Shown here piece after piece: positions 16,492-25,675 of a stretch of DNA of 64,000 nt (within the stretch, counting starts at the first letter, position 1; every line of letters begins with the position of its first letter). Under the pieces are notes generated by a model. That model was not told the DNA's origin. It did not search any database and worked only from the letters and a program-made list of their open reading frames with translations. The position numbers were made by a program, and so were the translations under genes. Source of the DNA: Sinosporangium siamense (GTDB taxonomy: Bacteria > Actinomycetota > Actinomycetes > Streptosporangiales > Streptosporangiaceae); the NCBI RefSeq assembly GCF_016863435.1, contig NZ_BOOW01000013.1:124001-188000 (forward strand), in the 5' to 3' direction.

Positions 16492-16803
16492 TCAGGCCGC
16501 GGAGATGCCGGCGCTGGCCGCGCGGCGCATGCGACGGCGGCGCTCAGACGCGCGCTCGTCCTCGTTCAGGCCACCCCACGTGCCGTATTTCTCAGGACGC
16601 GAGAGCGCGTAGTCAAGGCATTCGGCGCGAACGGGGCACTGGGCGCAGATGGCCTTGGCCTTCCGCTCGCGGATGTCACGCTCGGGCTGACGCTCGCCGT
16701 CGGGTCCAAAAAACAGCACGAGGTCCTCACCCCGGCACGCGGCATCATCCTGCCACCCCCAGGAGGGACGAGGGCGGGCGATCTGCCGACGTACCTGAGA
16801 CAT
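16492..16803 (-). CDS. WhiB-family iron-sulfur transcription factor
   Basis: Wbl proteins bind a [4Fe-4S] cluster and work with the principal sigma factor. The 103-residue form starting at ATG 16803 has the four cluster cysteines C23, C53, C56 and C62 (the CxxC pair as CAQC), the turn motif YGTWGGL and a very basic C-terminus (ERRRRMRR) that contacts DNA. AAAGGTGG precedes this ATG; a longer form to 16875 is open but not supported. It is convergent with cydB and may respond to redox or NO. Which Wbl subclass it belongs to cannot be settled here. Confidence 0.92.
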   Translation of the reverse strand: MSQVRRQIARPRPSWGWQDDAACRGEDLVLFFGPDGERQPERDIRERKAKAICAQCPVRAECLDYALSRPEKYGTWGGLNEDERASERRRRMRRAASAGISAA

Positions 16804-16937
16804 GAGAGAACCACCTTTGGTGAGAGGTATTTCGTGTTTGTGCCGCAATGAACGCTTGTGACGTCCCTGGGTCAACGCGCGGATCAGCCGTGGTTGTTCC
16901 CGTCGATCAGGTCACAGGGCGTGGTATACCGCACAAG

Positions 16938-17879
16938 CTAGAGCTCGTGCAGCTCAACCAGGCGGTAAGTCTTGATCGTGTTGTCGGCGCGGTCGTCTCC
17001 GCCCGCCGCCCAACACGGTGCCTCGAACACCGCCGGCTCAACCACAACCCGAAACCGGACAACGCCCCCGCGCACGATGGCCTCGGTGGCGTCGCCTTCT
17101 GACCTGGTGGATTCCACGGCCACTCCGCTGACCGAGAGCTCACCCGTGTGTGCACGGACGAAATGCTCAGCAGCTTGCGATGGCTCAGGGATGCCTGCGC
17201 GTCCCCGGAAGCGGTCGAGGATGACCTCGCCGTGCCGGTACGCAACTGCTGCCGCGAGCGCGGCAGCTTGAGACATGCTGCCGTAGTAAAGCCCGTGTGG
17301 CAAGCACACAACGTTGGCGGCGTATCGATCGCCGCCAACATGTGACGTTTCCCATACTACGTCTGGCATGATCTCCGCCAGGCCGCGAGCTATGGGCAAT
17401 CCAATGCGGGCACAGCACGCATTGCGCTTGGCGTGCGTGCAGACCAGAAATACCGGCTCGCTCACAAGTATGCAGGACTCGGGGACCACTCCGCGCAAGA
17501 CGGCGTCCAGGTCAAGATCGTCTGGAGCTGCGACGATGCCCTCGGCCAGCCAGGGGTGCTCGCCGGCGGAGTGCGCGACTAGCACATGGACGCCGTCGGC
17601 CCGCGGGCGGGGGCGGCGTCCGGGACGGCGGATGAGCTGCGCTCGAATGCCGAGCCGGGTCGCCCGCTTGATCAGCAGATGCACGACTTCGGGAAGGTCG
17701 CAGTCGGGCAGATGCGACGCCCAGGGGCCGTGGTGCTCGATCAACAGCCAGGAGCGTGTGGCGGACGTCGCGCTGGCGAAGATCGGTGCGTCGCCCGTGT
17801 GCAGCGCGGGGATGTGCGTGCAGCCCTTGGGCCGTGCCAGGGGTGCACACGCCCCCGCACGACCGCCGCTCTCGCCCAT
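16938..17879 (-). CDS. Sucrase/ferredoxin-like protein (thioredoxin-fold [2Fe-2S] type)
   Basis: A 313-residue protein of the Suc_Fer-like family. Key stretches are FLVCTHAKRNACCARIG, with closely set cysteines, and SHVGGDRYAANVVCLPHGLYYG, the diagnostic second motif. These proteins carry a thioredoxin-like ferredoxin domain; the physiological role is unclear. The ATG at 17879 is chosen since AAGGAGGTG lies 10-13 bases upstream; an in-frame GTG at 17891 is too close to that site. An IdeR/DmdR-type iron box sits directly upstream, so it is probably induced when iron is scarce. Confidence 0.85.
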   Translation of the reverse strand: MGESGGRAGACAPLARPKGCTHIPALHTGDAPIFASATSATRSWLLIEHHGPWASHLPDCDLPEVVHLLIKRATRLGIRAQLIRRPGRRPRPRADGVHVLVAHSAGEHPWLAEGIVAAPDDLDLDAVLRGVVPESCILVSEPVFLVCTHAKRNACCARIGLPIARGLAEIMPDVVWETSHVGGDRYAANVVCLPHGLYYGSMSQAAALAAAVAYRHGEVILDRFRGRAGIPEPSQAAEHFVRAHTGELSVSGVAVESTRSEGDATEAIVRGGVVRFRVVVEPAVFEAPCWAAGGDDRADNTIKTYRLVELHEL

Positions 17880-17905
17880 CACGTCCCTCACACCTCCTTG
17901 TAGAT

Positions 17906-17924
17906 TTAGGGAAGCCTAACCTAA
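17906..17924. promoter_or_regulatory. Iron box (IdeR/DmdR/DtxR-type operator)
   Basis: TTAGGGAAGCCTAACCTAA matches the 19-bp consensus TTAGGTTAGGCTAACCTAA at 16 positions and lies just upstream of the ribosome-binding site of the sucrase/ferredoxin-like gene. Fe(II)-loaded DtxR-family repressors bind this sequence. Confidence 0.8.
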
Positions 17925-18004
17925 TCAGATCTGGGGGTGTTCTTGGGGTGGCAACACGCGCACGAAAGGAGTGACAACTTTCTCGCGATCATCGCCGTGC
18001 AACA

Positions 18005-19576
18005 TCAGAACCCCCTAATTTTCCAGGCATTACTCAACGCGAGTGCGGCGGCGGATTCCGCAATCTTGCGATCCTCGGCTACCAGACCGATGCGGGTTCT
18101 TCTGTCAAGCAGATCTTCCACATTCAAGGCCCCCTCATGACGCACCGCCCACACCATTTCCGCCCGGGTCACGGCGATTCCCGTCGCGACCGGTTCGGCG
18201 AGCGAAGGATCGTCCTTCCCCAGCGCTATTACGGCGTGAGCCTCGGTCCCATAACGCTCGGCCAGCCGGCGCGGCACACTGCCGTTCCCCGGCCCCGCGC
18301 CTCCTTTACCTGGGGCGCCCACCAAGGGCAGGCGTGCCGTACGGCAGGGCCCCGCGGAGAGGGAACGCTCCCGCACCACGACATCCACCGCGTCCTCGGC
18401 CATACGCCGATATGTCGTCAGCTTCCCCCCGACGACGGTGACGATGCCGTCCGCCGATCGCAGCACCGCGTGCCGCCGCGACAGGTCGGCCGTGCGGCCG
18501 CCCGCCGCCAGCAGGGGCCGCAGGCCCGCGAAGGCCCCCGCGACCCGCTCCCGCGGCACCGGCACGGACACCACGGAGTTCAGCACGTCGAGCAGGAACG
18601 TGACGTCCTGCGGCGGGACGTCGGGCACATCGGGCACCGGCCCGTCCACGGGCTCGTCCGTCAGGCCCACGTAAACCCGCCCGTCGTGCTGGGGCAGCAC
18701 GAGCACGAACCGGTTGCTCTCCCCGGGGATCGGCACGTGCAGACCGGCCCGCAGCCCCGGCAGCGTTCCGGCGCGCAGCACCAGGTGCGTGCCTCGCGAC
18801 GGCCGCAGCCGGGCCGAGGGCACCAGCCCCCCGGCCCACACGCCCGCCGCGTTGACCACCGCCCGCGCCTTGATCGCGAACTCGTCCCCGGTCTCCTCGT
18901 CCCGCACCCACGCCCCGTGCCCCGACAGCCGCAGCGCCCGGCACCGCGTGATCACCCGGGCTCCGTGGGCCGCCGCCGTACGCGCCACGGCCACCACCAG
19001 CCGGGCGTCGTCCACGAGCCGCCCGTCCCACGAGAGCAGCGCCCCGCGCAGCCCGCCCGCGGCGAGGGGGCCGGCCAGCTCCAGCGCCCGCGCCGCCGTG
19101 ACGCGCGACGGGCCGGGCAGAGTTCCGCGAGGTGTGCGCGCGGCGGCCCGCAGCGCGTCACCCAGGCGATATCCCGCCATGACCGTCGCACCCTGAGCCC
19201 GTGACACATCGGGTGTCAGCGGCAGCACGTAGGGCGCGGCGCGCACCAAGTGCGGGGCGGTGCGTGTGAGCAGGATGTTGCGTTCCACGGCGCTCTCGTA
19301 GGCGACCCCCACCTGGCCCTTGGCGAGATAGCGCAGCCCGCCGTGGATCATCTTCGAGCTCCACCGGGACGTTCCGTACGCGAGGTCGTGGGCGTCGATC
19401 GCCGCCACCGACAACCCGCGCGAGGCCGCGTCCAGTGCCACTCCCGCACCGGTCGCGCCGAGCCCGACCACCAGCAGGTCCACTTCCCCGCCGTCCGCCA
19501 GCGCGGCCAGCTCGCGGGCGCGGCGCGCCGCGTTGAGGGATGATCCCGCGGGGGGAGGGGGAACCACCTGTGACAT
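18005..19576 (-). CDS. glpD: FAD-dependent glycerol-3-phosphate dehydrogenase
   Basis: GlpD oxidises sn-glycerol 3-phosphate to dihydroxyacetone phosphate and passes electrons to quinone. The 523-residue protein has the FAD dinucleotide fold VVGLGATGAGVALDAASRGL near residues 37-56, the GlpD signature TSRWSSKMIHGGLRYL, and the C-terminal DUF-type helical domain ending ALALSNAWKIRGF. ATG 19576 is used although AGGAGG is only one base away; GTG 19567 would give better spacing. It diverges from an alkyl-DHAP-synthase-like gene across 137 bp, so both handle glycerol-phosphate-type substrates. Confidence 0.9.
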   Translation of the reverse strand: MSQVVPPPPAGSSLNAARRARELAALADGGEVDLLVVGLGATGAGVALDAASRGLSVAAIDAHDLAYGTSRWSSKMIHGGLRYLAKGQVGVAYESAVERNILLTRTAPHLVRAAPYVLPLTPDVSRAQGATVMAGYRLGDALRAAARTPRGTLPGPSRVTAARALELAGPLAAGGLRGALLSWDGRLVDDARLVVAVARTAAAHGARVITRCRALRLSGHGAWVRDEETGDEFAIKARAVVNAAGVWAGGLVPSARLRPSRGTHLVLRAGTLPGLRAGLHVPIPGESNRFVLVLPQHDGRVYVGLTDEPVDGPVPDVPDVPPQDVTFLLDVLNSVVSVPVPRERVAGAFAGLRPLLAAGGRTADLSRRHAVLRSADGIVTVVGGKLTTYRRMAEDAVDVVVRERSLSAGPCRTARLPLVGAPGKGGAGPGNGSVPRRLAERYGTEAHAVIALGKDDPSLAEPVATGIAVTRAEMVWAVRHEGALNVEDLLDRRTRIGLVAEDRKIAESAAALALSNAWKIRGF

Positions 19577-19713
19577 ACCTCCTGGCTGTACAGCCGAACG
19601 GCGTCCGGGCAACATGCCACAGTGTAAGGGGAAGTGTCCGAAAAGCCCGATCTATGCATCAGGGTATTACGGATGGCCGAAACCCGGGAAGCGATGACAA
19701 CGTGGAGAGAGCA

Positions 19714-21309
19714 GTGAACGGACCGGAGAACCCGCCAACCGCGATGAACTGGCGCGGATGGGGTGACCCCGGCAAAGAGGCCGAACTCCCGGAAAGTGTG
19801 CGCACCCTCCTGCGCGACCTGCTCGGCGTCCGCGAGCCCACCACCCCCGCCGCCACCCTCGATGAGGTGCGGCTGCCGCCCGCCGATCTCCCTGAAGGCT
19901 TCGCCGAGGCGGCCCGGCTGATCGTCGGGGCCGGCGCCGTGCACCTCGACCACGAGGCCAGGGTCCGCCACACCCGCGGCAAATCCACCCCCGACCTGCT
20001 CCGGATGCGCGCCGGCGACGCGAGCGACGCGCCGGACGCCGTCGTCGCGCCGGGATCGCACGACGACGTGCTCGCCCTGCTGCGCCTGTGCGGCGAGCAC
20101 CGGGTCGCCGTGGTGCCCTTCGGCGGCGGCACCTCCGTCGTGGGCGGCCTGGCGGCCGACCGCGGCGGCTACGCCGGGGTGATCGCCCTCGACCTCGCCC
20201 GCCTCAACCGGCTGATCTCCGTCGACACCGAGTCGATGACCGCCACCCTGGAGCCCGGCCTGCGCGCCCCGGAGGCGGAGCGGCTGCTCGCCGGGCACGG
20301 CCTCACCATCGGCCACTTCCCCCAGTCATATGAATACGCCACGCTCGGCGGGTTCGCCGCCGCCCGCTCCAGCGGGCAGGCGTCGGCCGGCTACGGCCGC
20401 TTCGACGACCTGGTGGTGGGCCTGACCGTCGCCACCCCGCGCGGCACCCTCGACCTCGGCCGCGCCCCCAAGTCGGCGGCCGGCCCCGATCTGCGGCAAC
20501 TCGTGCTCGGCTCGGAGGGCGCCTTCGGCGTGATCACCTCCCTCCGCGTCCGGGTACGGCGGCAGCCCGCCGAACGTGTCTACGAAGGCTGGCGCTTCAC
20601 CTCCTTCGCCGCCGGGCGCAGGGCGATGCGCGCCCTTGTCCAGGAGGGGCCGCTGCCCACGGTGCTGCGGCTCTCCGACGAGACCGAGACCATGGTCGGA
20701 CTGGCCAAGCCCGGCGAGATCGGCGCCCCCTCGGCCGGCGGGTGCCTGCTCATCGCCGGCTACGAGGGCGACAAGGTCGCCCCCGCGTGCGAGGGGGTGG
20801 CCAAGGCGCTCGCCGCGTTCGGCGGCACGCACCTCGGGGCGGGGCCCGGCGACTCGTGGGTGCACGGCCGCTTCTCCGCGCCCTATCTCCGCGACTCGCT
20901 CCTCGCCGCAGGGGCCACGGTGGAGACCCTGGAGACCGCGGGCTTCTGGGCGGACCTGCCCAGGATCTACGATGCGGTGCGGCTGGCACTGCACGGCGCG
21001 CTGGGGTCGCCGCTGGTGATGTGCCACGTGTCCCACGTATATCCCACGGGGGCGTCGCTCTACTTCACCGTGGTGACCGCGCAGACCGGCGACCCGCTGG
21101 AGCAGTGGGCCTCGGCCAAGCGGGCGGCGAACGAGGCCATCCTGGCCGCCGGCGGCACCATCAGCCACCACCACGGGGTGGGGCGCGACCACCGCGACGG
21201 CTACGCGGCCGAGATCGGGGAGCTCGGCCTTGAGATCGTCCAGGCGGTGAAGGAGCGGCTGGACCCCGAGGGCGTGCTCAACCCGGGAGTGCTCTTCCAC
21301 AAAGCGTGA
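19714..21309 (+). CDS. FAD-linked oxidase similar to alkyldihydroxyacetonephosphate synthase
   Basis: A 531-residue flavoprotein of the VAO/PCMH family. The FAD-binding half shows VAVVPFGGGTSVVGGL and the central TLGGFAAARSSGQAS; the C-terminal cap has the AGPS-like histidine cluster SHHHGVGRDH and the end LDPEGVLNPGVLF. AGPS makes ether lipids from acyl-DHAP, but bacterial relatives include D-lactate and glycolate-type dehydrogenases. The N-terminal segment MNWRGWGDPGKEAELPES is typical of the AGPS group. GTG 19714 follows GGAGAG. Pairing with glpD suggests a role in glycerol-phosphate or ether-lipid metabolism (inference). Confidence 0.87.
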   Translation: MNGPENPPTAMNWRGWGDPGKEAELPESVRTLLRDLLGVREPTTPAATLDEVRLPPADLPEGFAEAARLIVGAGAVHLDHEARVRHTRGKSTPDLLRMRAGDASDAPDAVVAPGSHDDVLALLRLCGEHRVAVVPFGGGTSVVGGLAADRGGYAGVIALDLARLNRLISVDTESMTATLEPGLRAPEAERLLAGHGLTIGHFPQSYEYATLGGFAAARSSGQASAGYGRFDDLVVGLTVATPRGTLDLGRAPKSAAGPDLRQLVLGSEGAFGVITSLRVRVRRQPAERVYEGWRFTSFAAGRRAMRALVQEGPLPTVLRLSDETETMVGLAKPGEIGAPSAGGCLLIAGYEGDKVAPACEGVAKALAAFGGTHLGAGPGDSWVHGRFSAPYLRDSLLAAGATVETLETAGFWADLPRIYDAVRLALHGALGSPLVMCHVSHVYPTGASLYFTVVTAQTGDPLEQWASAKRAANEAILAAGGTISHHHGVGRDHRDGYAAEIGELGLEIVQAVKERLDPEGVLNPGVLFHKA

Positions 21310-21402
21310 ACCAGACCTATTCCCCTTACACCACCGGCCGTTCGCGGTGCGCGCACTGCCCGGCGGCCACTGGTGGAGTAGCGGGCGGCGTTCCGGGAGA
21401 AC

Positions 21403-21525
21403 TCCCCCCCGCGACAACACCCCGGCGAGGGTGAACGATTCGGGATCCGACAGAGCGGCGTCCAGGTAGACCCAGCCGAATTCGGTGCCGGCGACTACTA
21501 TGCGCAACGGATTCTGGTCGGTCAC
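21403..21525 (-). pseudogene. N-terminal fragment of a thiazolinyl imide reductase-like gene
   Basis: From a GTG at 21525 the minus strand encodes NPLRIVVAGTEFGWVYLDAA and then FTLAGVLSRGG, which matches the start of the PchG/Irp3-type reductases that reduce thiazoline rings in pyochelin or yersiniabactin assembly. Homology stops after about 41 codons, and the frame beyond is not family-like. It lies head to head with an NRPS fragment, so both are remains of one siderophore cluster. The assignment rests on a short but characteristic stretch. Confidence 0.55.
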
Positions 21526-21537
21526 AAAGCCCGGCGT

Positions 21538-22150
21538 TTGCAGGGCGACCTGTGGGGGGCACTCGACCACCGGGAGGTCTCGGCGGTTTGGGTGACGCGG
21601 GAGATGGCGAAACGCACCAGTGAGGCCGAGGGCGTGGAGGTCACCCACCGGGCCGCCGCCAACACCGTGGAGGACATCAACGACAGATGCGCCGCCGGCC
21701 CTGGCGACCGTGTGCTCGCGGTCTCCGCGCTCGACTTCGACTTGTCCGTCTACGACATCTTCGGCCTGCTTTCCGCCGGCGGCGCCGTCGTCACCGTCGA
21801 CGAGGCGAACGCCCGGCGCCGGGCGACCCTCGCCGCCCGGCACGGGGTGAGGATCTGGAACACCGTCCCCAAGCTGCTCGACATGCTCCTGGTCGTGCTC
21901 GAATCCGGCGGACCCGGCGGTCCGGTACGGCTGCGCCGCGCCCTGGCCTCGGGAGACTGGGGCGGGGGTTTCGGGAGACTGGGGCGGGCTGAATCTGCCG
22001 GACAGACTGGCCCGTGCCATACCCGGATGCCGGCTGGCGGCGCTCGGCGGGGCGACCGAGGCGTCGATCTGGTCCAACGCGTTCGAGGTTGAGCGGGTCG
22101 ATCCGGTATGGCGGTCGATTCCGTACGGTTACCCGCTGCAAGGGGAGAGC
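21538..22150 (+). pseudogene. Decayed NRPS adenylation-domain fragment (thiazoline-siderophore type)
   Basis: The frame from 21538 reads VEVTHRAAANTVEDINDR and then GDRVLAVSALDFDLSVYDIF, the mid part of an NRPS adenylation domain. After SGDW a 22-bp tandem duplication (21949-21970 and 21971-21988) shifts the frame. In the new frame the domain resumes as GLNLPDRLARAIPGCRLAAL, GGATEASIWSN and WRSIPYGYPLQ, then ends abruptly near 22140. The upstream P-loop is degraded and the C-terminal part and other modules are missing. GGATEASIWSN is typical of the cysteine-activating Cy-A modules in pyochelin/yersiniabactin-like enzymes. It is non-functional. Confidence 0.75.
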
Positions 22151-22233
22151 TTGCGGGGGAGCGCGGCCGGGCCGGCGATGTGCGAGATCCGGCCGCGGCT
22201 CTCCGCCGGCTCGTGCCGTACCTCCCCGCCGGG

Positions 22234-23745
22234 TCAGGAGGTCTTCGGCAGCGAGATGACCACTTCGTCCTCCAGGGGCGGGTTCACCTCCTGGGCGAGG
22301 CAGCCGGTGGCGGCGAAGCAGCGGATCCGCAGGGTGTCGGGGGAGACGCTGATGTGGAGGAAACTCTTGAAGAACGGAGGCTGGTCCCAGTCCGACATCT
22401 CCGATAGATAGCGGTGGAAGACCCGGCCCACCGGCAGGCGCACCGGCGAGCCGCCCGCCCCCAGCAGACCCGCCGCCCAGCGCATGCGGCGCGTGATCCT
22501 GACCCGCTCGGCCTGCGGGCGCACCGGAGGGTTGCCGACGCGCTCCCGCATGATGGCCGCCGCCTCCTTGGGCGCGAGGTAGAGCCAGCGCATGCGGAGC
22601 CGCCTGCTGTAGAGCCGGCTGTAGAACGACAACGAGTCGCCGCGCAGCGGATAGCAGCGGAAGTCGTCCTCGTCCACGCCGCCCACGCTGATCCGGTCGA
22701 TCGTATGCGTCGCGTGGGTGAACGCCCCCGAACCGCCCGCCACGAGGTATTCGATCGTACGGTCACCCACCTTCACCGGGTAACGCTGGTAGTTGTGGAT
22801 GTCACCGCCGATCGCCACCACATAGTTGTGGGCGGGGTCCCGCACGATGTCGTCGATCGTGCCGCCGCCCTCGATCTTCGACGGCTTGTAGGCGTTGCGC
22901 GTGTAGATCGGTTTGCCGGTGACGAGCATCTTCGGGCGTGGGTCACGTGACACCTCCCGTAACCATTGCCCCTGTTCGGCGTCGATTTCGCCGTTGATCC
23001 CGGTGTCCACTCCGACGATCAGCAGGTTCGGCGTCTCCATCGCCCAGTAGGGGCCCGGCTGCGTCGCCCGCTGGCCCTGGGCGCCCCGGCGCTTGCGGGC
23101 CATGGCCAGCCGCGGCTCGTCGATCGCCTCCGGCTTGCGCCAGAAGAGGCCGCGCAGCAGGCCCCCCACCCGGTGGTGCCGCGGGTGGAGCGGGGGAGCG
23201 TCGCAGAAGACCCGCATGAATCCACCGAGGCCGTCGTACCAGTCGTGGTTTCCGGGAAGGGCGTAGATGGGCGAGGGATAGTCCTGATATGGGCGGAAAA
23301 ACTTATCGTCATAATCGCTTGCTGCCCCCGCCGGATAAACCACGTCACTCGCCACCACTGCGAACGACGTGCCCTCACCCAGCTTTAACAGTCCAGGCAC
23401 CACGGCATATTGCGAGAAATCCCCCTCACCGGGGTCGCCCAGCAGCAGGAATGAGAAGTCATCCCCCTCCACAGGCCTGATGCGAAAGCCCGGCTCCGCC
23501 CCGCGTCTCCGCTGCTCCGCCACCCACGCCCGGCGGATCTTCGGTGAGGGGTCCCCGAACAACTTGGCGACCACCTCGTTGCGGGACCGCCATAACGTCA
23601 GCGGATGCAGCCACGAGAAGCTCTTGCGATTTGGCTTAAGTTGGACAAACGTGCCAATCTCCCCGCAGTCCCAGCCTGCTCCCTCCTCCGAAACCCGCGA
23701 AGAACCCTCGCGTCCACGCTCGACGGCTGCCGTCAAATCGACCAT
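22234..23745 (-). CDS. Calcineurin-like metallophosphoesterase
   Basis: A 503-residue enzyme with the dinuclear-metal phosphoesterase motifs: LLLGDPGEGDFS (GD), VVASDVVYPAGA, ALPGNHDWYDG (GNHD) and AIGGDIHNYQRY. The C-terminal 150 residues contain a GGSGAFTHATHTI segment and an extra domain not seen in short MPEs. The large size suggests a structural or membrane-associated phosphodiesterase rather than a nucleotidase. ATG 23745 is chosen with GAGGATG eight bases upstream; the longer frame to 23886 adds low-complexity text. Substrate unknown. It diverges from the polymerase gene. Confidence 0.85.
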   Translation of the reverse strand: MVDLTAAVERGREGSSRVSEEGAGWDCGEIGTFVQLKPNRKSFSWLHPLTLWRSRNEVVAKLFGDPSPKIRRAWVAEQRRRGAEPGFRIRPVEGDDFSFLLLGDPGEGDFSQYAVVPGLLKLGEGTSFAVVASDVVYPAGAASDYDDKFFRPYQDYPSPIYALPGNHDWYDGLGGFMRVFCDAPPLHPRHHRVGGLLRGLFWRKPEAIDEPRLAMARKRRGAQGQRATQPGPYWAMETPNLLIVGVDTGINGEIDAEQGQWLREVSRDPRPKMLVTGKPIYTRNAYKPSKIEGGGTIDDIVRDPAHNYVVAIGGDIHNYQRYPVKVGDRTIEYLVAGGSGAFTHATHTIDRISVGGVDEDDFRCYPLRGDSLSFYSRLYSRRLRMRWLYLAPKEAAAIMRERVGNPPVRPQAERVRITRRMRWAAGLLGAGGSPVRLPVGRVFHRYLSEMSDWDQPPFFKSFLHISVSPDTLRIRCFAATGCLAQEVNPPLEDEVVISLPKTS

Positions 23746-23927
23746 GGTTACATCCTCGCGGCGCACACCCTCTCGCGCACGAACTTGCTTCACATTCCAC
23801 AGAAACCAGGCAGGTCGGCTAGTCCGCCACGATCCACCTTTCCACCCGCTCCCGCACCCGCCCCGGACCGAGGATTTTTGGCGCACCTGGTCCGGGGATT
23901 GTCGGTGGGGGGTGGCAGGCTGGGTGG

Positions 23928-25541
23928 GTGCGGGTGGGAAGGGTCGAGGTGGCGGCTGAGGGGGCCGGGGGGTCGATCACGGCTGTGGGTGGGGAGACGC
24001 GGTGGGTGGACGATCTCGTGGGGGTGATGCGTGAGCTGGAGGGGGAGCGGCCGCGGTGGGTGTGGGGGGATGGGCGGGAGTTTTATCCGGGGGTGTTGAA
24101 AGCGGATCTGCGGGTCTCGCGCTGCCACGACCTGTTCTTGACGGAGGGGCTGCTCCTGGCCGCCGAAGGCCGGTTCGGTGAGCCTCGATCGGTTGGGGCG
24201 GCTTACGCGAGGCTTCACGGGTTGCCGGTTCCCGGCGAACGCGCCGGTCCGGTCGCGGGGGATCAGGGCACGCTTTTCGAGACGGCGAGCGAGGCGCCGC
24301 CCGTGCCCGCGGCCGAGATGGTCGCGGAGGTCCACGCCGACCAGCTCCGGCGGATCGCCGCCCGGGAGGATCCGGCCCGGTTCGGGCTGCTGGTGGCGGC
24401 GGAGTCGGCCGGAGGGCTGATCGCCGCCGAGATGAGCCACGACGGCATGCCGTGGCGGCGCGACGCGCACGACGCCCTGCTCACCGAGCTGCTCGGGCCG
24501 CGCCCCGCGCACGGCATGCGCCCGGCCAGACTCCAGCACCTCGCCGACGAGGTGTCGGCCGCCTTCGGCAGGCAGGTCAACCCCGACTCCCCGCAGCAGA
24601 TCGTCAAGGCGTTCAAGACGGCCGGGGTGACGGTGCCGTCCACCAGGTCCCACGTGCTCAAGCAGGTCGAGCACCCGGCTGTCGCGCCGCTCCTCGCCTA
24701 CAAGGAGCTGGCCCGGCTGTTTAGCTTCCACGGCTGGGTGTGGGCCGACCAGTGGGTGCACGGCGACCGCTTCCGGCCGGAATATGTGGTGGGCGGCGTC
24801 GTCTCGGGGCGCTGGGCCACGAGCGGCGGTGGCGCGCTCCAGATTCCCAAGATCATGCGTCGTGTGGTGGTGGCCGACGAGGGCTGGTCGCTGGTCGTGG
24901 CCGACGCCGCCCAGCTGGAGCCCCGTGTGCTCGCCGCTATGGCGGGCGACCGCGGCCTCGCCCACGCGGCGGGCGAGATCGACCTCTACTCCGCCCTGGC
25001 CCAGTCCTTCGGCGGGGCCCGCGACGACGCCAAGCTCGCCATGCTGTCGGCGATGTACGGCGGCACCAGCGGCGACGCGTCCAAACTCCTGGCCTTGATG
25101 CGTGAGCGCTTCCCCCGCGCCTACGGCTTTGTCGAGGCCGCCGCCAAGGCGGGTGAGGACGGCAAACTTGTGCGCTCCTGGCTCGGCCGTACAAGCCCCC
25201 CGCCCTCCGACAGTTGGCGTGAGCTCGTCTCCACTCCGGAGGGCACCCGCGCCGCCCGCGACCGCGGCCGGTTCACCCGTAACTTCGTAGTCCAGGCCAC
25301 CGCCGCCGAGTGGGCCCTGGCCATGATGGCGGTCCTCCGCACCCGGCTGCCTGCCCCCGCCCACCTGGTCTTCTTCCAGCACGACGAGATCATCGTGCAC
25401 TGCCCGGCCCCTCTGGGCCCCGAGGTGGCGGCGGTCGTCCACGACGCGGCGGTCGAGGCGACCCACCTCCTGTTCGGCTCCACCCCGGTGCGCATCCCCA
25501 TGGAAACCGCAATCGTTTCGTGCTACGCAGACGCCAAATAA
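23928..25541 (+). CDS. Bifunctional 3'-5' exonuclease/DNA polymerase, family A
   Basis: A 537-residue relative of DNA polymerase I found in actinomycetes. The N-terminal third resembles a degenerate 3'-5' exonuclease domain. The polymerase core follows: the thumb and palm (QQIVKAFKTAGVTVPSTRS), motif A as VADAAQLEPRVLAAMAGD in place of DYSQIELR, the finger helix RDDAKLAMLSAMYGG, and motif C FFQHDEIIVH. The catalytic aspartates of motifs A and C are present. It could act in repair or gap filling; 5' nuclease sequence is absent. GTG 23928 is used, and the real start may be a few codons away. Confidence 0.88.
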   Translation: MRVGRVEVAAEGAGGSITAVGGETRWVDDLVGVMRELEGERPRWVWGDGREFYPGVLKADLRVSRCHDLFLTEGLLLAAEGRFGEPRSVGAAYARLHGLPVPGERAGPVAGDQGTLFETASEAPPVPAAEMVAEVHADQLRRIAAREDPARFGLLVAAESAGGLIAAEMSHDGMPWRRDAHDALLTELLGPRPAHGMRPARLQHLADEVSAAFGRQVNPDSPQQIVKAFKTAGVTVPSTRSHVLKQVEHPAVAPLLAYKELARLFSFHGWVWADQWVHGDRFRPEYVVGGVVSGRWATSGGGALQIPKIMRRVVVADEGWSLVVADAAQLEPRVLAAMAGDRGLAHAAGEIDLYSALAQSFGGARDDAKLAMLSAMYGGTSGDASKLLALMRERFPRAYGFVEAAAKAGEDGKLVRSWLGRTSPPPSDSWRELVSTPEGTRAARDRGRFTRNFVVQATAAEWALAMMAVLRTRLPAPAHLVFFQHDEIIVHCPAPLGPEVAAVVHDAAVEATHLLFGSTPVRIPMETAIVSCYADAK

Positions 25542-25566
25542 CCCATTTAGCACGAAATTTCATGAC

Positions 25567-25591
25567 ATTACGCGAGGTGGGCTCGTGTAAT
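25567..25591 (+). terminator. Hairpin after the polymerase gene
   Basis: ATTACGCGAG and CTCGTGTAAT pair with one G-T, around a GTGGG loop, followed by TTTACC. The position 25 bp after the stop suits an intrinsic terminator, though the U-run is short. Confidence 0.45.
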
Positions 25592-25675
25592 TTACCCCTT
25601 CTGGGAAGCTCGCTATTGGTGGTGGCAACGGCAAACGCCTGAAGGACGTTCACGCCGGGCTGCGGGGTTAGTGGT

